64,000 nt of DNA, taken from contig NC_037591.1 in the NCBI RefSeq assembly GCF_003073045.1, forward strand, positions 24,585,319 through 24,649,318. The letters run 5' to 3'. Below are positions 23,876-38,800 of the stretch, piece by piece. The notes under the pieces were generated by a model. It searched no databases. It worked only from the letters and a program-made list of their open reading frames with translations, and was not told the origin of the DNA. The stretch is from Pomacea canaliculata (taxonomy: Eukaryota > Mollusca > Gastropoda > Architaenioglossa > Ampullariidae). Each line of letters opens with the position of its first letter. Positions within the stretch are counted from its first letter, which is position 1. Position numbers and translations under genes: made by a program.

Positions 23876-26800
23876 ATGGTTAAAAATCGCAGCATTTTCA
23901 TTTTCCTTATGCTGCTGAAGTCAGAAAGCTATAAATCTTTTTTTGCTGGATGACGCTGCTGGTGTAGGTCGTACATTTGATGGAATTGGTGGCCTAAGTG
24001 GAGGTTCGGTTAGTAAACTTATAATATTAGGTATAATTATAATAGACTTTGTGATTCATGGTCAATAATTTACTTCTTGTTGTAAACACCGTATAAAGGC
24101 TATTGTTGTATTGAATAACATAGCTTTAGTTTTTCTTTTTACAAACATCTGTTAGAGTGTGATCTGTTGACATACTACAGAATATGAGAAAAATAAAATT
24201 TCAGATAAATTGCTAAGGAATGGCAAGTATCAGAGCTTTTTGAAAGCAAAGAAAATCTGTTAAGAGCATATGAAGATATAAATTTGTGAAAGTGGGATAT
24301 TTAAATAGTCTTAACTGCAGTCGATGATGGCATACACTCTTATGAATGGATTGATTTAAATGTTTAATTGCAGGCAACCTCAAAGCTACTGGCAGATTAT
24401 AAGGAACCTCAGAGAACAGAAATATTAGATTATTTGTTTAAGGTAAGTATGCTACTCTTAAGATTTATCAATATTTTGTCTTCATACACTGAAACAATAC
24501 ATTATAATATTAATAGAACATTTTAAAGACTGATTAAGTGGGAGAAAGCTCTCAAACTCTTTTCAGTTTCTGGCTCTTTTTCTCAGTACTATACTGTACA
24601 CAGGTGTGGTGGGTATACTTATGACCATATCTTTACTGATATTTACAGTGTGAAATGACATTGGCATATGTTTTATAATAATTAAATATGTGCTCTTTCA
24701 AGAGGTTGGTTTTGGTTTGACAGCCCAACTTTGCAGCATCTCTGCAGATTCTAAAAGTAGAGATTGGAGGAGATGCCATTGCATCAGGTAATAAAACATT
24801 TGTAAACATTTTTTCTCTATGTTTATGTATATTACTGAAAATATACTAATATGAGATGTGAAATTACTTTTTATTATTGTTTCTTAACCAAGAACTGAGA
24901 AAACATAAACTTTTAAAGTTATGTCTTATATTTAGTAATAAAGTGGGGAATTTTGTGTACTACCTAAGCATGGTACATTACTTTTTACAGATGCTACAGA
25001 GGCATCACATATGCACAACAGCTGGGAAGAAAACTACCAACGTGGTTATGAGTGGTGGCTGATGAAAGAAGCCAAAAAGGTACTGAGTACAAATTTGTAG
25101 TCATCATGTTCCATACTCATTTATGAATACGTATACTTAAGCTTTTGTGTGCTAATGATGCAGATGGAGTTAAAATTATCTCTTTCATGCAACTTCATGA
25201 TGAGAGAAAATTTTTCCCATTTTGGCTCTTTTTTTTTGTTTTGTTTTTTGGCTTAGTTTTAATTATTAGTGGAAAGCCATGATTTAATGGGCGACAACCA
25301 TTACATTATGATCTACAAGGATAGTGTTCTCTATCCATCTGCATCTGCACTATGTGAAAGATGTAGTTGTAAAATGCTGTTGTCTGAAAAAACTGTGTTT
25401 AGGCTTTTAGGCTGAAGTTTTACTTAAAGCATTCTTAATACTGTACATTTACAATTATAGAGATGATGATGGTAATGATTTATACCCTATGGAAGATGGG
25501 CTTAAGGCAATTTTCACACACACACAAGCATGAAGGCACACACCATCAGTAAGCAACAAGTGCATCTTACACTCATCCAGATGGAAAAACACAGGCTTGA
25601 GGAAACTAGAGTATCTGGAAACTAACCGCTTTCAGCAACCATCAAAACAGGTGTCATCCAGATAGAGTTATTATATTGGAGCCAAGATTCAACTTATGAC
25701 ACCTGATTCTCATTGTCATGGTGACAGGTGCTTTAACCCCTGTGCCACCAACTGTGTATGTGTACATGTTTATTGTTGTTTATAATTTGATGTATATAGA
25801 TAACAGTTTTTTTGGATTCTGTACCATCCTGTTCAAATTGCAATATCTGGGAACAACACAGGACACCTTGTGTCACATGTTTTATACAGAGAAATCCAAA
25901 CATAAAGCTGTATGGACTTCCATGGGACTTTCCTGGCTGGATTGGAAATGGAACTCAGAATCCTTACCAGGACGTTGTTCGTTTGGCCACGTACATCACA
26001 AAGTGGATTCAGGGTGCAAAAGTGTATCATAATCTGGACATTGACTATATTGGGGTAAGACTGGATAATTCACAGAGGCTTCACTTATTTCCATAAGTGA
26101 TAAGTGTCCAGACTGGCTTATAGGCTTAACACAATTTTTGTTTTAACTGAATGGGCCAAAAATACTTGGCAATAGTTTGGATGGGTAATGCTTCAGTATT
26201 TTTGATCGTGGTGTACTATTAATATCAATTTTTATAAATATATTTCTTGTAAAATTGATTTCACATTAGGGCTACTGAGAGTCTTTCCTGCATTTTGTAT
26301 TAGTGTCTTTCACAGTTTATTAGTTTTAATTCAGAACTTTATTGTTCAATTTTCAGATCTGGAATGAGAGATCATATGATATAGCATATATAAAGGTAAC
26401 TGTTTCTGGGTTTAAAAAAATCCTGCTGTCATTAAAACAGTAAATCTATTTGCCTCAAAACCTTGGTAGAATTATTTACCAGTTATGTATTATGTATTTT
26501 GTAAACTTACTGCATCGGCAATTGCGAATATACGTGTGTATGAACTGATTGGATAATGTGTGTACATGTTTGGATGTGTATGTATGTTTTAAACATTTTT
26601 CATTTGATAAAAATCCTAGCAGAACAGCTATATCTTAAATATTTAGTAACTGTTGTTTTAGTAGAGAATTTCTTTATTAAATTATAACTGTATACAGATG
26701 TTTGATAATCAGATTAAAATATTGCGAATCTTCACAAATATGCAATATTTTTTCCATCTGTGACTATTTTGGTTACAGAGATGAGCAAACACAGTCGATT

Positions 26801-29800
26801 TAAAAGCTGAAAATTCCAAACTTGAAAACAGTAAGGTGCATGCTTTAAATAAGACTTTTGAGTGCCTGACCTTTGCAGACACTGAGACTGATGTTGGATC
26901 AGCTTGGATTTGAAAACACTCGCATAGTTGCATCAGATGATGGCTTTCAATACATTGTGGAGGACATGTATAAGGATGCAGAGCTGACTGCTGCAATTGA
27001 TATTATTGGGTGAGCACACTTTAGCATTCTGTTTTGAACAAATGAAAAGCCAGTTGATGCTAACAGAATTCACTAGTTTAATCAGCAGGGTATTTGCTGG
27101 AAACATTTTGTTTTCTAAAATATTTATTAAGGAATTTTGTGTATAAGTTATTTATAAAGGGATTCTATTATGTGACTGAGGCATTTAGAAAAGGCACTTT
27201 TTTGCTTGTGTTATTTATGATTTTTGTAAAATACAGTCTGCACTTGTTATCTTGTCACCTGTCATCTTTCCAACCCCACTTTTTGTCACACTTTGTGGAA
27301 GAATATATTTTCCTCAAAGATACCGCTAGTTGTAGATTATATGCTCTCTTGTGTTCATTTCCTCCCATCAAACATCTGTGCTGGACTGATGATGATGAGA
27401 CAATAAGTTGTGTGACTCTTTTTGATAAGTTCAGTATTTATAAACCGTATTTTGCAGGTTCAGTTTCTAATATGGATTCTCTTGCATATAATGTAGATAG
27501 TTGTGTAAATTGATTTAGGATACCATCATCTTCATACTGATGAGGGCTTTGCAGGACTGTTGTAAATGATTTAGAAATTATTTTGTTTTTACTTCTAGTG
27601 TCCATTATCCTGGAACTTACAGCCCCCAGAATGCTATTCAGCTGGGGAAAACGCTATGGTCATCAGAGGATTACAGCACAATTGACAACACTATTGGAGG
27701 AGGATGCTGGGCCAGAGTGAGTTCTAGAATGTTTTATTATGAGCATGCTGTACTGTAGTGTGCATGCTTGCATGCTTGCTTTTGTATGTTTACATCATTT
27801 CACAAGTAAACCAGTTCAGATGTCAAGTTTTAATGATGTTTGTCTTTTTCCTCTAGTATAGAATATCTGTGTAAATTAACTAAATCCTGAGTGTTTGCAG
27901 CTGATTAAAAGCAGGACTATTTTGAAGCACATATGCTAAAGAGTTATCTATAGTGTTTTAGGCAAGGAACTACTTCATTCAAAAGTGGAAAAATCTTCAT
28001 GGAGTTAGTTTCCTTGAAATTTATTTCTTACATGGCATTGGGATTAATTTAAGCCATCAGAATGCAGAAGCATGTTCGCATGTGCTTTTTGTTTATGGGC
28101 CAAAATATAATCAGCTATTCACTTGCTACAAACATACTTGGGAAAAAATTATAGCTTTTTCAAAAGATTTCAAAAGTTGCTTTAATAGTAAGTAATACTA
28201 TTGTCTATGCTTTTAAATAACATCATTATAAAGAAGGAAAAGCTGATTCATTTGTTTTCAGATTTTAAACCAGAACTATGTTAATGGATACATGACAAGG
28301 TAAAGCAAAAATTTCGTCTTACTAATTGGTTTTGCTTTGTATAAAAAAGTTTTGCTTCTTTTCTTAATAATGTAATTCAATTATTCATGTGTGTACATAG
28401 ATACAGTTGAATAAAAACAACAACAAAAAATATGCCATTAATATACATGCAGACAAGCAAATGCAGACAGGCATGCACAAGATCACCAATTTACTAGGGC
28501 AAAATAGATTAAAATCAAGAAAGATGATTTTGACGATGTCACATAACTCTTGTATGTTTTGAACATTAGCAATCTTAGTAGAACTACATATCCAGTTTCA
28601 TGGAAATATAAACAGATAAATTAGTACTTGTTACTACCTATAATATCTCATCGCATGCTAATTCATATATATGCATATTCATCTTTGCTTATGCAATGGT
28701 TTTATTACAAATATTTCATTGTTTCTCTTTATTTTAAACTGCAACTAATTGTTACTTCTGCTGACATAGTAGATAATTAAATGCTGTCATATCTACTGCA
28801 TAAATAACTTAGTCTTGTTTACTCAAACTTTCCTTCAGCATAGTGTTCATTGATATTCATCCTAATTTGTGTTGTTTTTATTAATCATGCCTGCATGAGT
28901 GCTACATCAGTCTATAAAATCATCATGTAGTCACCCAAGCATGTGCCTATACATGCTTGCACACATATCATTTAAAAAAAAATCTGTTGAACTTGTTTGA
29001 GACAGATACACAGAGAAAGTGTGATTAATTTTTAGAACGTTTACACTGAGTCATTTTAAACATTGTAGACTGCACTTCAGGTATGAGCTGCATCTGTTTA
29101 TACAGGGACAACTGATGCTGTTCTGATATTTTACCTGGAAAAGCATAGGGGTCATATTTCAATGTCTGAATGTTTGTACACAGCAGCAAATGGTCCTGTG
29201 TCAGGTATTCTGTGTTACTTGTACATTAATATCCCTTGCTGTTAGTTTCTCCAAATGTTTTGTAATCTCTTGCTGTAGACAGTCTTAACTCCTATCTCAT
29301 TGATATTTTGGGTTGCTGGCAGTGACAAGTTGTATTGTACTGACACTGTTTTTCAATGATCCTGTTGACCTGTTCCCGTGTGGTCATATGTTATCAGCAC
29401 AATTGCTTGGAACCTAATTGACAGCTACTTGGAAGGCTTGTCTTGGGACAGGGACTCTTTGATGACTGCTAGGGAACCTTGGAGCGGCTTCTACATTGTG
29501 GAAAGTCCCATCTGGGTCACAGGTACTTTACACAAGAAGAGCCTTTTATTTTGTGTTTTTTTAATGTTGTTTCTTGAACATGAATAGAAGAATGCTTCTG
29601 ATATAAAAAACAGATTCCAATAATCTACATTTGCACCTTATATTGTCTCAGCTTTATCAATTTCTTGACACTGAATTGTTGGGAATAAAATTCTTTCCTA
29701 GTTTGTTTTCTTCATGTTTTTGTATTGATCTGTTTTTGATCTGCTCACTTTGTTTCATTCTTGTACTTGCAAGCTGTAGCTAAAACAGGTATTTGATTAA

Positions 29801-32800
29801 AAGTGTAGCAGATAACTTAAAGAAGATAATTCTTATATCTTGTAACTATTATGTCATAATTTACAAGTTCATTTTTGATAATTTCTGCAAAATTTAGATG
29901 TATTTTGTGTGTTGTATTAGTGTAAATCTTTTGTGTATTTTAATGCTGGAAAAGTCTCCTTTTATATACATACACATATACATATACCTACTTGCATGCT
30001 TCTAGCCCACACCACTCAGTTTAGTTCGCCAGGCTGGAGTTACTTACGCCATGGCCATGGCGTGGATCATCTTGAAAAAGGTGGTAGCATTGTCTCTCTT
30101 ACAAGTCCAGACAAGACTGATCTCACAGTTGTCATAGAGACCATGGTAAGTAGAAGGAACAAATTATGTAGAAAACATTTCATTAGAGCAGAAAAGTACA
30201 TTTTTTCTGAATTTATAAAACTCTCCATCAGCTATTTTTAACAGCATGGCAATAGATAATTTCTATCTCTCTGTGTCCGTGTGGGTGGGGGAGTGTACTG
30301 ACTGGGGAAAGATATACATGTACATTTCTTATAGCATTTTCATGTTGTGTGAAAAAAAAATCAACATCATAAAGAAATGTTACTCTTTAGTTATAAACCA
30401 TCAATAGTTCATGTTCTTAATACATGCATCAAGATTTTTTTCATGTCACTTTTTAATTGTGTTCATTCTCATCTTGAATAAAAAGCAAAGTGTTTTTTTG
30501 TGACAGAGTCATGACCAGTCTGTGTGCATTAGACCTAATCTGCCAGGATATGAAGTTGAGCCACAGAATATCAGCCTAATTCTTATGGGTGATTATGTAA
30601 GTATACATTATTCCATAGCTTTTATAGAGTAATATGACTTTTTTTCCAAAATCTAAAGATTATAAAATACTTCTTTCAATGAAAACAAACATTAATTATA
30701 TCATCTTCATAATGGCAGTTATGTACCATCAAAACAGTGATTAGTTGCCTTTATTGCATTGTAAATTATTAATTTTATCTTTTTATAGGTTGATATAAAA
30801 GAGCTACAAGTGTGGTACACTAAACTAGGTGGAAATACTTCCTCATCTGTGTACTTTTCTTACCGTGGCACAGTGCCGGTATGTTTATGATACCTTTCTT
30901 GATTTTGGATTCCACTAACATTTCTGTGATTAAGCTTGAAATCTTCAGCTCAACACTTTCTGCTTCTAAAATAAAAATAGAATATTTAAGTCTATAAACC
31001 TGTGCTGCTGAATAGTCAGCCTTAAAACATATATTATAGGGAGGAACAGAAATTCAGAAACAATTTGATGACTGACCAAGTTGTGGGTATTTTTCTGAAA
31101 CACTGATTACATTGGGTTATGTTGTATATTTATAGAGACAGTGAATGTTTTTTTTTTTCGACTCACATTTTTACAGCTACAAGAGTAAAACAGTCACTCA
31201 TTTAAGCTTCTTTTTTTTTTTGATTAATTTTTGTTAATGAATTATAGGAGATCTGGATTTTAGAGTGCCTATAATTATTTGCATGCACATGCATTGAGGT
31301 GTAAATGTGTAAAGTATTTAGCATTTATTTTGGCAAGCAAACAAACAAAGAAAACATCACTTTTGCAGAGGTTATTTAGTATTATGTCAGGATTTGTTTT
31401 GAGGATTTTATTTTGGAAAAAAATGTTAGCATGTTAATAATATTTCACGGATGATGTTATCAATAGGCAGAGGATTGAGAATAATAACTAACATAATATA
31501 ATGCATAATTATGATGACTCAGTTAAATTAAAATTATCTTAAAGAAAAAGGCAAGAGCATGTCACACAGGGTAGTTTGATGTTAGGTCCAGAATGGTTTG
31601 GTGACGCTGTCTCTGGGAGTGAATGAAATCTACACTCTCACCACACTAACCACAGGCAAGAGGGGACAGTACCCTGACCCTCCAGCTTCTAAGCCTTTCC
31701 CCATTGATTATTATAACTTCTTTTATGGTAAGCAGCTCCATGTACGAAAACAGTGTGCTATAACGCCATTCACACATGGGAGTAAAATCTGTATAAATTG
31801 TGTAAAATACTTTGTTGTGCATTGTCTTTAATCAGTGTAGTAATCCATGTATGGTTACATGAAATCTGTTGCAATGGATCTTTAAGTTTTGAAAGTAGGG
31901 AGGTGAGTAAAATCAGCATTAATCTGCATTATAAATTAAAGCCAGAAGTACACTTTATTATAACTTGTTAAAAGAAAGTGCATACATGTTGACAGGATTA
32001 AACAGATTTTTTTTTTTTTCATGATGGGTACAGACTGTTTCATGATTTTTTTAGTGCAGTTTTTTTGTGCTTATGGTTGCATATGTTGTTTAAATACTTA
32101 TTACAGAGACCATAGGCTGACCACTTGTTTTAACAGCAAGCTTGACGGTTTATGACTCGTTTAATTTACAGAACTGAATGATAGCTCAGAGGCACCATAC
32201 TTCTCAGCACAGCAAGGAGTGTTTGAAATAGTGAGCGTTTCAGATTATGAGAAGCATATGCGGCAGATGGTATTGGAGCCACCAATAGTGTGGTGTGGTG
32301 TAAGTGGCAAGATCAATGCCACAATGAGTGTGCTGGGTAGCGACAAGTGGTAAGCATGATTACAAACAACACTGATTTCATTTGCTTGATATCACAGGTA
32401 TTTTTCCTTCGCCCTATCTCTGGGATGCATGGGATTATTGGAGCCACTTATTTTCTTTTATCTGTCTTATTTTTTTCTTAGCATACACAATATAAGCACA
32501 CTCATCATATGCAAAGGGAAATCCACTAGTGCAAATGACAAGCAGAAAAATGTCAGCATATAAATAAAATTTCTGTTATTATCAGGACAGATATCTACGT
32601 CAAAGCAGAAACATTTATGGTGGCTATAAATGGAAGCAAGGCAGTCTACATTGCAGCTCGCATCGACAGCTCAAAGACAGGTTGTGACACAATCAGTGCC
32701 ACGGGACTCTTTTTCTTTGTCATTCCTCTGGACCAGCGCTATTTTCTGGCCAAAGATCTCGGTAAGATATTTTTACCTAAAATGTCAGTGTTCTGAGAGT

Positions 32801-33870
32801 GATGAATCTCAATTATGCATATTGCAGTGCTCTTTGTAAAATAATGCAAATGGTAAGAGTAATGCATGAAAAATTTCTTAAAGCATCTTGAGGAGCTTTA
32901 ACTTGTACATTCTTGTGTCTTCTTTTGATAGAACTCTGTGTGATGAGACTATGTGTAGTCAAAGGCAATTTTAAGATGGTCACTACTGTGTATAGAATTG
33001 TTTTAGTTTGTCATTTCAATCACTTTTCTCTTCTATTAGATGCATGCACACATGCAAAAAGCACATGAACAAAATACATATACAAATGCAGACAAAAATG
33101 TATCAAAGCTAGATTTATCTGTAAAACTACTCATAGCAAACAGATGTAATTATACTTTTGTGTAGTTGTAGTCCTAGCCATTAGTTCTGCCTGGAAAGCC
33201 CCTGGCAACCTGATGGTCCCAAGCCCAGATGAAGGAGGTTTGGGTGTGGGGCTAGCAACCCCACCCTGTAAAACAATCCTACTACAGAAACCGCATATTA
33301 ATTGCGGCCCTATGCTCCACTGAGGGCAAAGAGGAATAAGAAGTCCTAGCCATAGCCGTGTCTACTTTGACTTGGTTAATAAATCAGTCAGTCTTTGTAG
33401 ACTTGTAATAAAGTGTGTCTTATTCATTGGCAGCTGGCAGTTCCGTTATTACGGGTGGACAAAGTCCGGCCATTGATGGTGTACACAATGTTTTGGAACT
33501 ACTGGTACTTGTAAGTACACATTGTATTAGTGTAACTGTTTTCTTTGTGAATAATGTTTTTACAGTCTTTCTTTATGTCTGCAACTGTATTAAACAAAAA
33601 TTATCATCAGTATTGTAGCAGCTTAAGAGCTTACTCATAACATTCTATGTTTACTATCTCCAGAATGGCTTTGTTTTCGGAATGGTGAACAATGTGGATT
33701 TGTTCAATGTGTCCATACCCCATGATGCATCACCAAGTGGTTTTGTGGGCGTCGGCACAGATTCCTTTGGTTATGCAGATTTTGGATATTTCATTACACG
33801 CAATGCTTCAAATGCATTAATTAGGAAAGAAGACAAAACTCTAAGATTTCAAAGCATGGTACATGATTGA
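23876..33870 (+). CDS. GALC: Galactocerebrosidase (GH59), 18 exons, about 687 aa
   Basis: Lysosomal hydrolase that removes galactose from galactosylceramide and psychosine. Exons: 23876-24008, 24374-24442, 24724-24787, 24991-25079, 25890-26054, 26357-26395, 26879-27009, 27599-27716, 28262-28299, 29398-29522, 30006-30145, 30507-30596, 30789-30878, 31592-31727, 32172-32349, 32586-32761, 33434-33510, 33664-33870. From exon 2 on all phases join. Length matches human GALC (about 685). Seen: [65 protein letters not shown] (Glu near 177, acid/base by homology), [19 protein letters not shown] (Glu near 253, nucleophile), [39 protein letters not shown], and a C-terminal lectin-like part ending [10 protein letters not shown]. 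Exon 1 encodes signal-like [14 protein letters not shown] in a good ATG context, but a T7 run (23938-23944) shifts it out of frame with [12 protein letters not shown]; six Ts would restore the frame. Introns carry SINEs at 25455 and 33182. Confidence 0.95.
25455..25757 (-). mobile_element. tRNA-derived SINE, second family, in GALC intron 4
   Basis: Read on the minus strand it begins with a tRNA-like head, GGTGGCACAGGGGTTAAAGC (A-box-like), with AAGTTGAATCTTGGCTC as the B-box-like part. The body runs to a GATGATGATG-rich region. It differs from the 3329 family. No clear target-site duplication was found and the ends are approximate. Confidence 0.65.
33182..33341 (+). mobile_element. Headless SINE body with 12-bp target-site duplication, in GALC intron 16
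   Basis: Flanked by AGTCCTAGCCAT at 33170-33181 and 33342-33353. The body matches the second half of the 3329 SINE (GGTCCCAAGCCC, GGTGTGGGGCTAGCAACCCC, TGTAAAACAATCC, CTACAGAAACC), but the tRNA-like head is absent. It is a 5'-truncated insertion, or a copy of a different element sharing that body. Confidence 0.85.
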
Positions 33871-36800
33871 GAAATGTTTATTCATATATTGTCAAAGTTC
33901 TGATAAGGATTTATGTCCCATAACTAGTGTGTATATTATTGTTGCTTCTTTTGTGACTGAAACCTGACAATCATAAAGTGAAGTGGTTTATTACACTGTT
34001 AATTCTGTACAGTCATGTTTTAAGTGTAGGGATTGTAGTGAATTTGTAAAGACTGCATGCATGTCTTTCACATCTGTGAGTGGCTTTAGGAAAAAAATGA
34101 TTCTTTATTGAATTTGAGTTCTTTGTGATTCTTTATGACTTAAGAAGGTGCTCAACTGAGCAGCTGTAAACCATAAATCCTGCTTGCCCTAGCTTTTCTG
34201 AAAATATCATTTGGCAGTTTGTGAAAAACTGCACACAGTAACATTTAATGAATGTCCAATGATTATTTTTGATCAAACCTTGTTCTAACTTATCTTTGAA
34301 ATGGATGGGATGAAACAAATATAATTTTTACTGTTGTTAATGAAACTGTTGATTCATTTAATCTTTGACTGATGTATTAAAGAATTATTGATATGAGTTT
34401 TGACGAATGTCTTGAGCTTGTCAGATCTGACTGCATGGTTGCAGAAATTTAATGACAGGACGGTGCATAAGCCTCCGAAAATATATTTGATTGCATATTT
34501 ACCTGAAGAGGAAATTATTCGACCCACCTGGACATTTTTGCCTGAGTGAGAGAGAGAGACAATAGCCCGAGCACAGGTGAAAACAAAGTATGCATCATTC
34601 ACAGGTGTTGCCAGCTCATCAAGCCTGATCAGAAAAGCACTATAGTGTGCATGATGTCTGCCTCCGGGTATGAGGCGAAAGACTGGTTATCCACACAAAC
34701 ATTGCTCATTGCGTGTGAGTAACAAAAAAAAAAAAAAGACATAATATACTAATTCGTGAATTCTGTTGTTGAACAGTTCACGGGAATTAAAAAACAAACA
34801 GACGTGCTGGTGGAAACAAACTATTTGTTATGTTTCGTAAAATAATGTAACTTTTGGTCGGCCGTGCACAAAATCGCGCCCACAGCCTCACCATTTCTAA
34901 CGGTAATGAGAAGATAAGTTGTTTCTGCATCGGTTATAGAAATTATGAGACGAAAGCTGCCCTCGGCCTCAAGTACATGAGCACTTTGTTGGGTGTTGGG
35001 ATGGGAGTGGAGTAGTCGAGGGGTGTCTGATCGCTGGGTGCTCTCGCCTGATGATGGACGAGCTCACAAAAGATGACCGATCCACACTCTGTATGGTTTT
35101 CTCTTTCTTATGCTTACCCTAGTAAAGTGTGGAGAGCACAGACTTCTATAGTCTCTATGGTGGAGCCTGCCCACGGGCACATGGTGATTTCCTGGCTATA
35201 CAATTATTACGGCTAAATGTTCAGTCCTCCTTACAAATACATTTTGTGATATTAAACGCATTTTGCGGCTATCTACCATTTTTGTACACTGGATATGAAC
35301 TTTGTGGAATCTTTTTGTGTTTGTTTTATATTTCTTGCTATATTGATTCTTACCTCAACATCAAACCTTGTTGCTTCCCATGAACTATGTTGTATGCATA
35401 TGAAAACATTGAAAACGTTTGTGACAACGGCAGATGGGATACACCTGCCACAGTAGGCTACACATCCTTTTTAACTAGACTACACACTGTGTGGCTGATA
35501 GCTACCGAGTCTTGTCCGAGATACATCTGTTTATCCTTCCTGCAATCAAGCCTCATTTTTCTCTTCATCATATTAAAACTCCTTCGCTAACCATCCTTTT
35601 AGGAATAATAACTTTCATTTGTGATGTACCTGCATGTGTGAAGGATAATGTATGTTTTATCTCGTTAACAATATTTTCTGACTTATGACTCACTTCAACG
35701 TTAGTGTTGTCTTGCGCGCTCGTCCGTGTTTGTCCGTGTGTGTGTGTGTATCGTGGCGTTGACGCCCACCACAGAGAACAACGAAGGATAAGTTCATCAC
35801 GGATGTGGTAACAGGATACTGCTACTGCCTTGAGTAAGATCCGATAATATTGCTGTTAGAGTGGATGTATAATTAAACAAAATTACAAAATATTCTGTAT
35901 TTTGTGCATAATATTTTTAACAATCAGGTGTAGACATATTTGTAACAATGAAGTTTAGATATGTTTGAATTTGAAGACTGGCCATGTGCTTGAGCACGGC
36001 TCACACACGAACACATTCAAGCGCACGCACCTGTAAAACACTCACGGGGGGACACACCCTTTCTTTACTTCGCACTTGGACATGCGTGCTCTCTCAAAGC
36101 ACACACACAATATTATTGTATTTTGCAGACTTCTCTCCATCCGGCAACAGAAACACATCCAATAAGGCAGCCATTTAGCACTGAATTTCTTTGAGTCACG
36201 TACGCTCCGACCTTTTTGTTCTTTCAGACAAACGTGCAACTATAGACATCCTCCCGTCCCATGAGACGAACCAGCAATTCATTCGTGTGACCTCTTATAA
36301 TTCGCTCCTCTCTTCACTAATAATTCACCTTTCTGATCTCTGTCCCCTTTAGTTCGGTCCTGCCAACCCTCTGTGGTCCTTGGACTCTGCCATAGTTTTG
36401 AGTTCCTCATTTCTTTACCATTAGCAAGCCTCCAAAATGTTTAATGTACTTAATATTTATCAGTCACGTGCTTCTATGGGACGTTCAGGACTGTATCTTA
36501 TTCTTGACCTATTGAAATGCCAGTTTCAGTGGGGTGTAGGTGTGGCTGATGACCAACAACTGGACTTGCAGATATCACAAATTTTTGCTCACGAACTATC
36601 TTCTATTCTAGAGAAGGAATTTCTACTGTCACATCTGTAATAAATTCTTTAAAGAGTTATGTATCATGAAATTCATTTCTTATATAACTTGTATGAGTTC
36701 CCGGTTAAGTGTTTAGCTGAAACTTGTGAAATGAAAACCTATATCGTCGATGAGACTGGATAGTGCAGGACATGATTGTAAACATCTTTGTTTATTTAGA

Positions 36801-37446
36801 GGGAGGGGTAGCATAACATAACTTTCCTGCTGGGCAATGGATGGAGTCCAACATCACTTCCGTGTACGCCCAGCCTTGTCTCTATTGAGCAAGAATGTCA
36901 GCTGCCTCAAAACGAGGATTATTGGACACAAATATTATTGCTGGGGATACTGTGTGAATCACATGTTGAGGAGAGACAAACAACAGCTCTGCTGCATCCG
37001 TTTTTTCATATAAGTCTACCGTGTCGGCAGTCGGTGCGCGCTCTTATGCAACGATGCATGACAGTTGTTGTATGAACACGAGTAACAACCATTGCTGCTT
37101 GTTATTACTGGTCCTACTAGTATTTCTGTTGCTATTGCTTCTTGTAGTAATACTTCAGCCAATATCAGCACATAATAACAATATTTCTAATGACGCCTCT
37201 TGACCACCACATAACTGACATTTATTGTTCGGCTTCTTGTTATTCGTCAGATCAGTGCCATCAGACTGTACCTTGATGTCCAAGTAAAAACGGCACAGGT
37301 TTGTACACTAGTTCTGTCAGACTTGATTGCAAGCTGGCTTTGAAATGTCATAGTTTCATCCGTGCTTTTCCTCTCTCTTCTTATCTATGATACTGTCCAT
37401 ATCATCTGATACGCTCACTACTCTCCTTCGAGACACATTCGTTCCT

Positions 37447-37541
37447 CTATAGACCACACTGCATTACAGCTGCATACTCACACTGCATTACAGCTGCAGA
37501 CCACTGCATTACAGCTGCAGACCACGCTGTATTACAGCTGC
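37447..37541. repeat. Short minisatellite, about 4 units
   Basis: Four consecutive imperfect units built on CACTGCATTACAGCTGCAGA, about 21-24 bp each. The last is diverged (CACGCTGTATTACAGCTGCC). Confidence 0.8.
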
Positions 37542-38744
37542 CAGCAGTTGGCACCAAACGCTTGGTGCACGATCCTTCTCTGACTCTGTACCCAGACTAC
37601 AGAGCGCTTTGTCATTCTCGCCTCAAACATTCAGTCTGTTCCAAGTTTGAGAGACATCAAGAAACTTCATCCTCCCCATAAAGTGGGAATGTTAGGGCGA
37701 TGTCATCAAGCATGGTGTAATCGTCACAAAGCTATAAATACACGTGCAAGGTGGCAGACACGTGACATTGTAATGTCAGCCTGCTTTTGAGCAGCTCCTC
37801 AGAAAAGCTGTTACCCAGCCAAATGGCAGTGTCACCTGATTTTGCAATATTCGCGAGTCGGCTTTCATTAACGGCCACCATCAGTCGCATCATCCCCATT
37901 GTCATTTTAATTTTACTTGCGATTTTGTCATTAGTTCATTGTGGTGAATGTTTGTGGTGTCGCCTCCACTGAAAATATTGGCAGAAAGACGATATTGTTG
38001 TTATTTTTGTATTGTTTTGTTTTCATTAGTCTTTAATCTCCCGCCGCGCATGCTACATCGCAAAGGCAAAGCTTGGGTTGACACTAACCCGTATATTAGT
38101 TCCGACAGACAACTACCTGTTGCCTGGTTCTTGTTCTAAGCTTTCTTAATGATTAGAAAAAAATAAAAATGGGGTTTCTGAACTGTCGATATATGTCATG
38201 AGGCAGAAAAACAATAAGAAGAGAGCTCAGAGCCACATCAGCATTTCAATAGAAAAAAATAATCCAAGAGATATACATCAAGCTTAGCGAGTATGTGGCA
38301 ATGGGGCTCAAGTAGTCAACTGCGCATGTCTGCTTCCAGGAATAAGTGAAGGACTCGAAATTTTTCTTGTGAACTGCGCATGCGTGAATAAAGAAATAAA
38401 AGAAAGCCGGCAGCCCGCTAACCTATCAGATGACTGGGTGAGCAGACCACGGGAGGTCAAGAAACAGAAGTGCTGACGGTAATACACTAAGCTCTTTTTT
38501 TTTTTATTTTTTGCATGCTTTGTCATTTGATGCGAGCCCATGTTACATTTTGTAACGCTTGCTTTTCCAACTTTTACATTGAGGATAATAGTGGAGGATA
38601 TTAGTATTCTTTATTACTGCTTATTGTTTCATACTTCGTACGCAGTTACTGCTAACCTCACCACCTAGCTTGGCTGTTGTTATTTATGTTGTGTGGAAGC
38701 GAAGATAAAATCTGATAAATACTAACAAAGTCTAAAACCAAAAA

Positions 38745-38800
38745 TAAACAAACAAACAAACAAACAAACAAACAAACAAACAAACAAACAAACAAACAAA
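38745..38800. repeat. AAAC tetranucleotide microsatellite
   Basis: About 14 tandem AAAC/CAAA units, essentially uninterrupted, followed by a short ACACAC run. Confidence 0.95.

Noticed and set aside
37021-37203. Leu-rich hydrophobic 60-codon ORF as a membrane peptide
   Set aside because: The leucine run comes from low-complexity CTT/TTG sequence, with no splice or family support.
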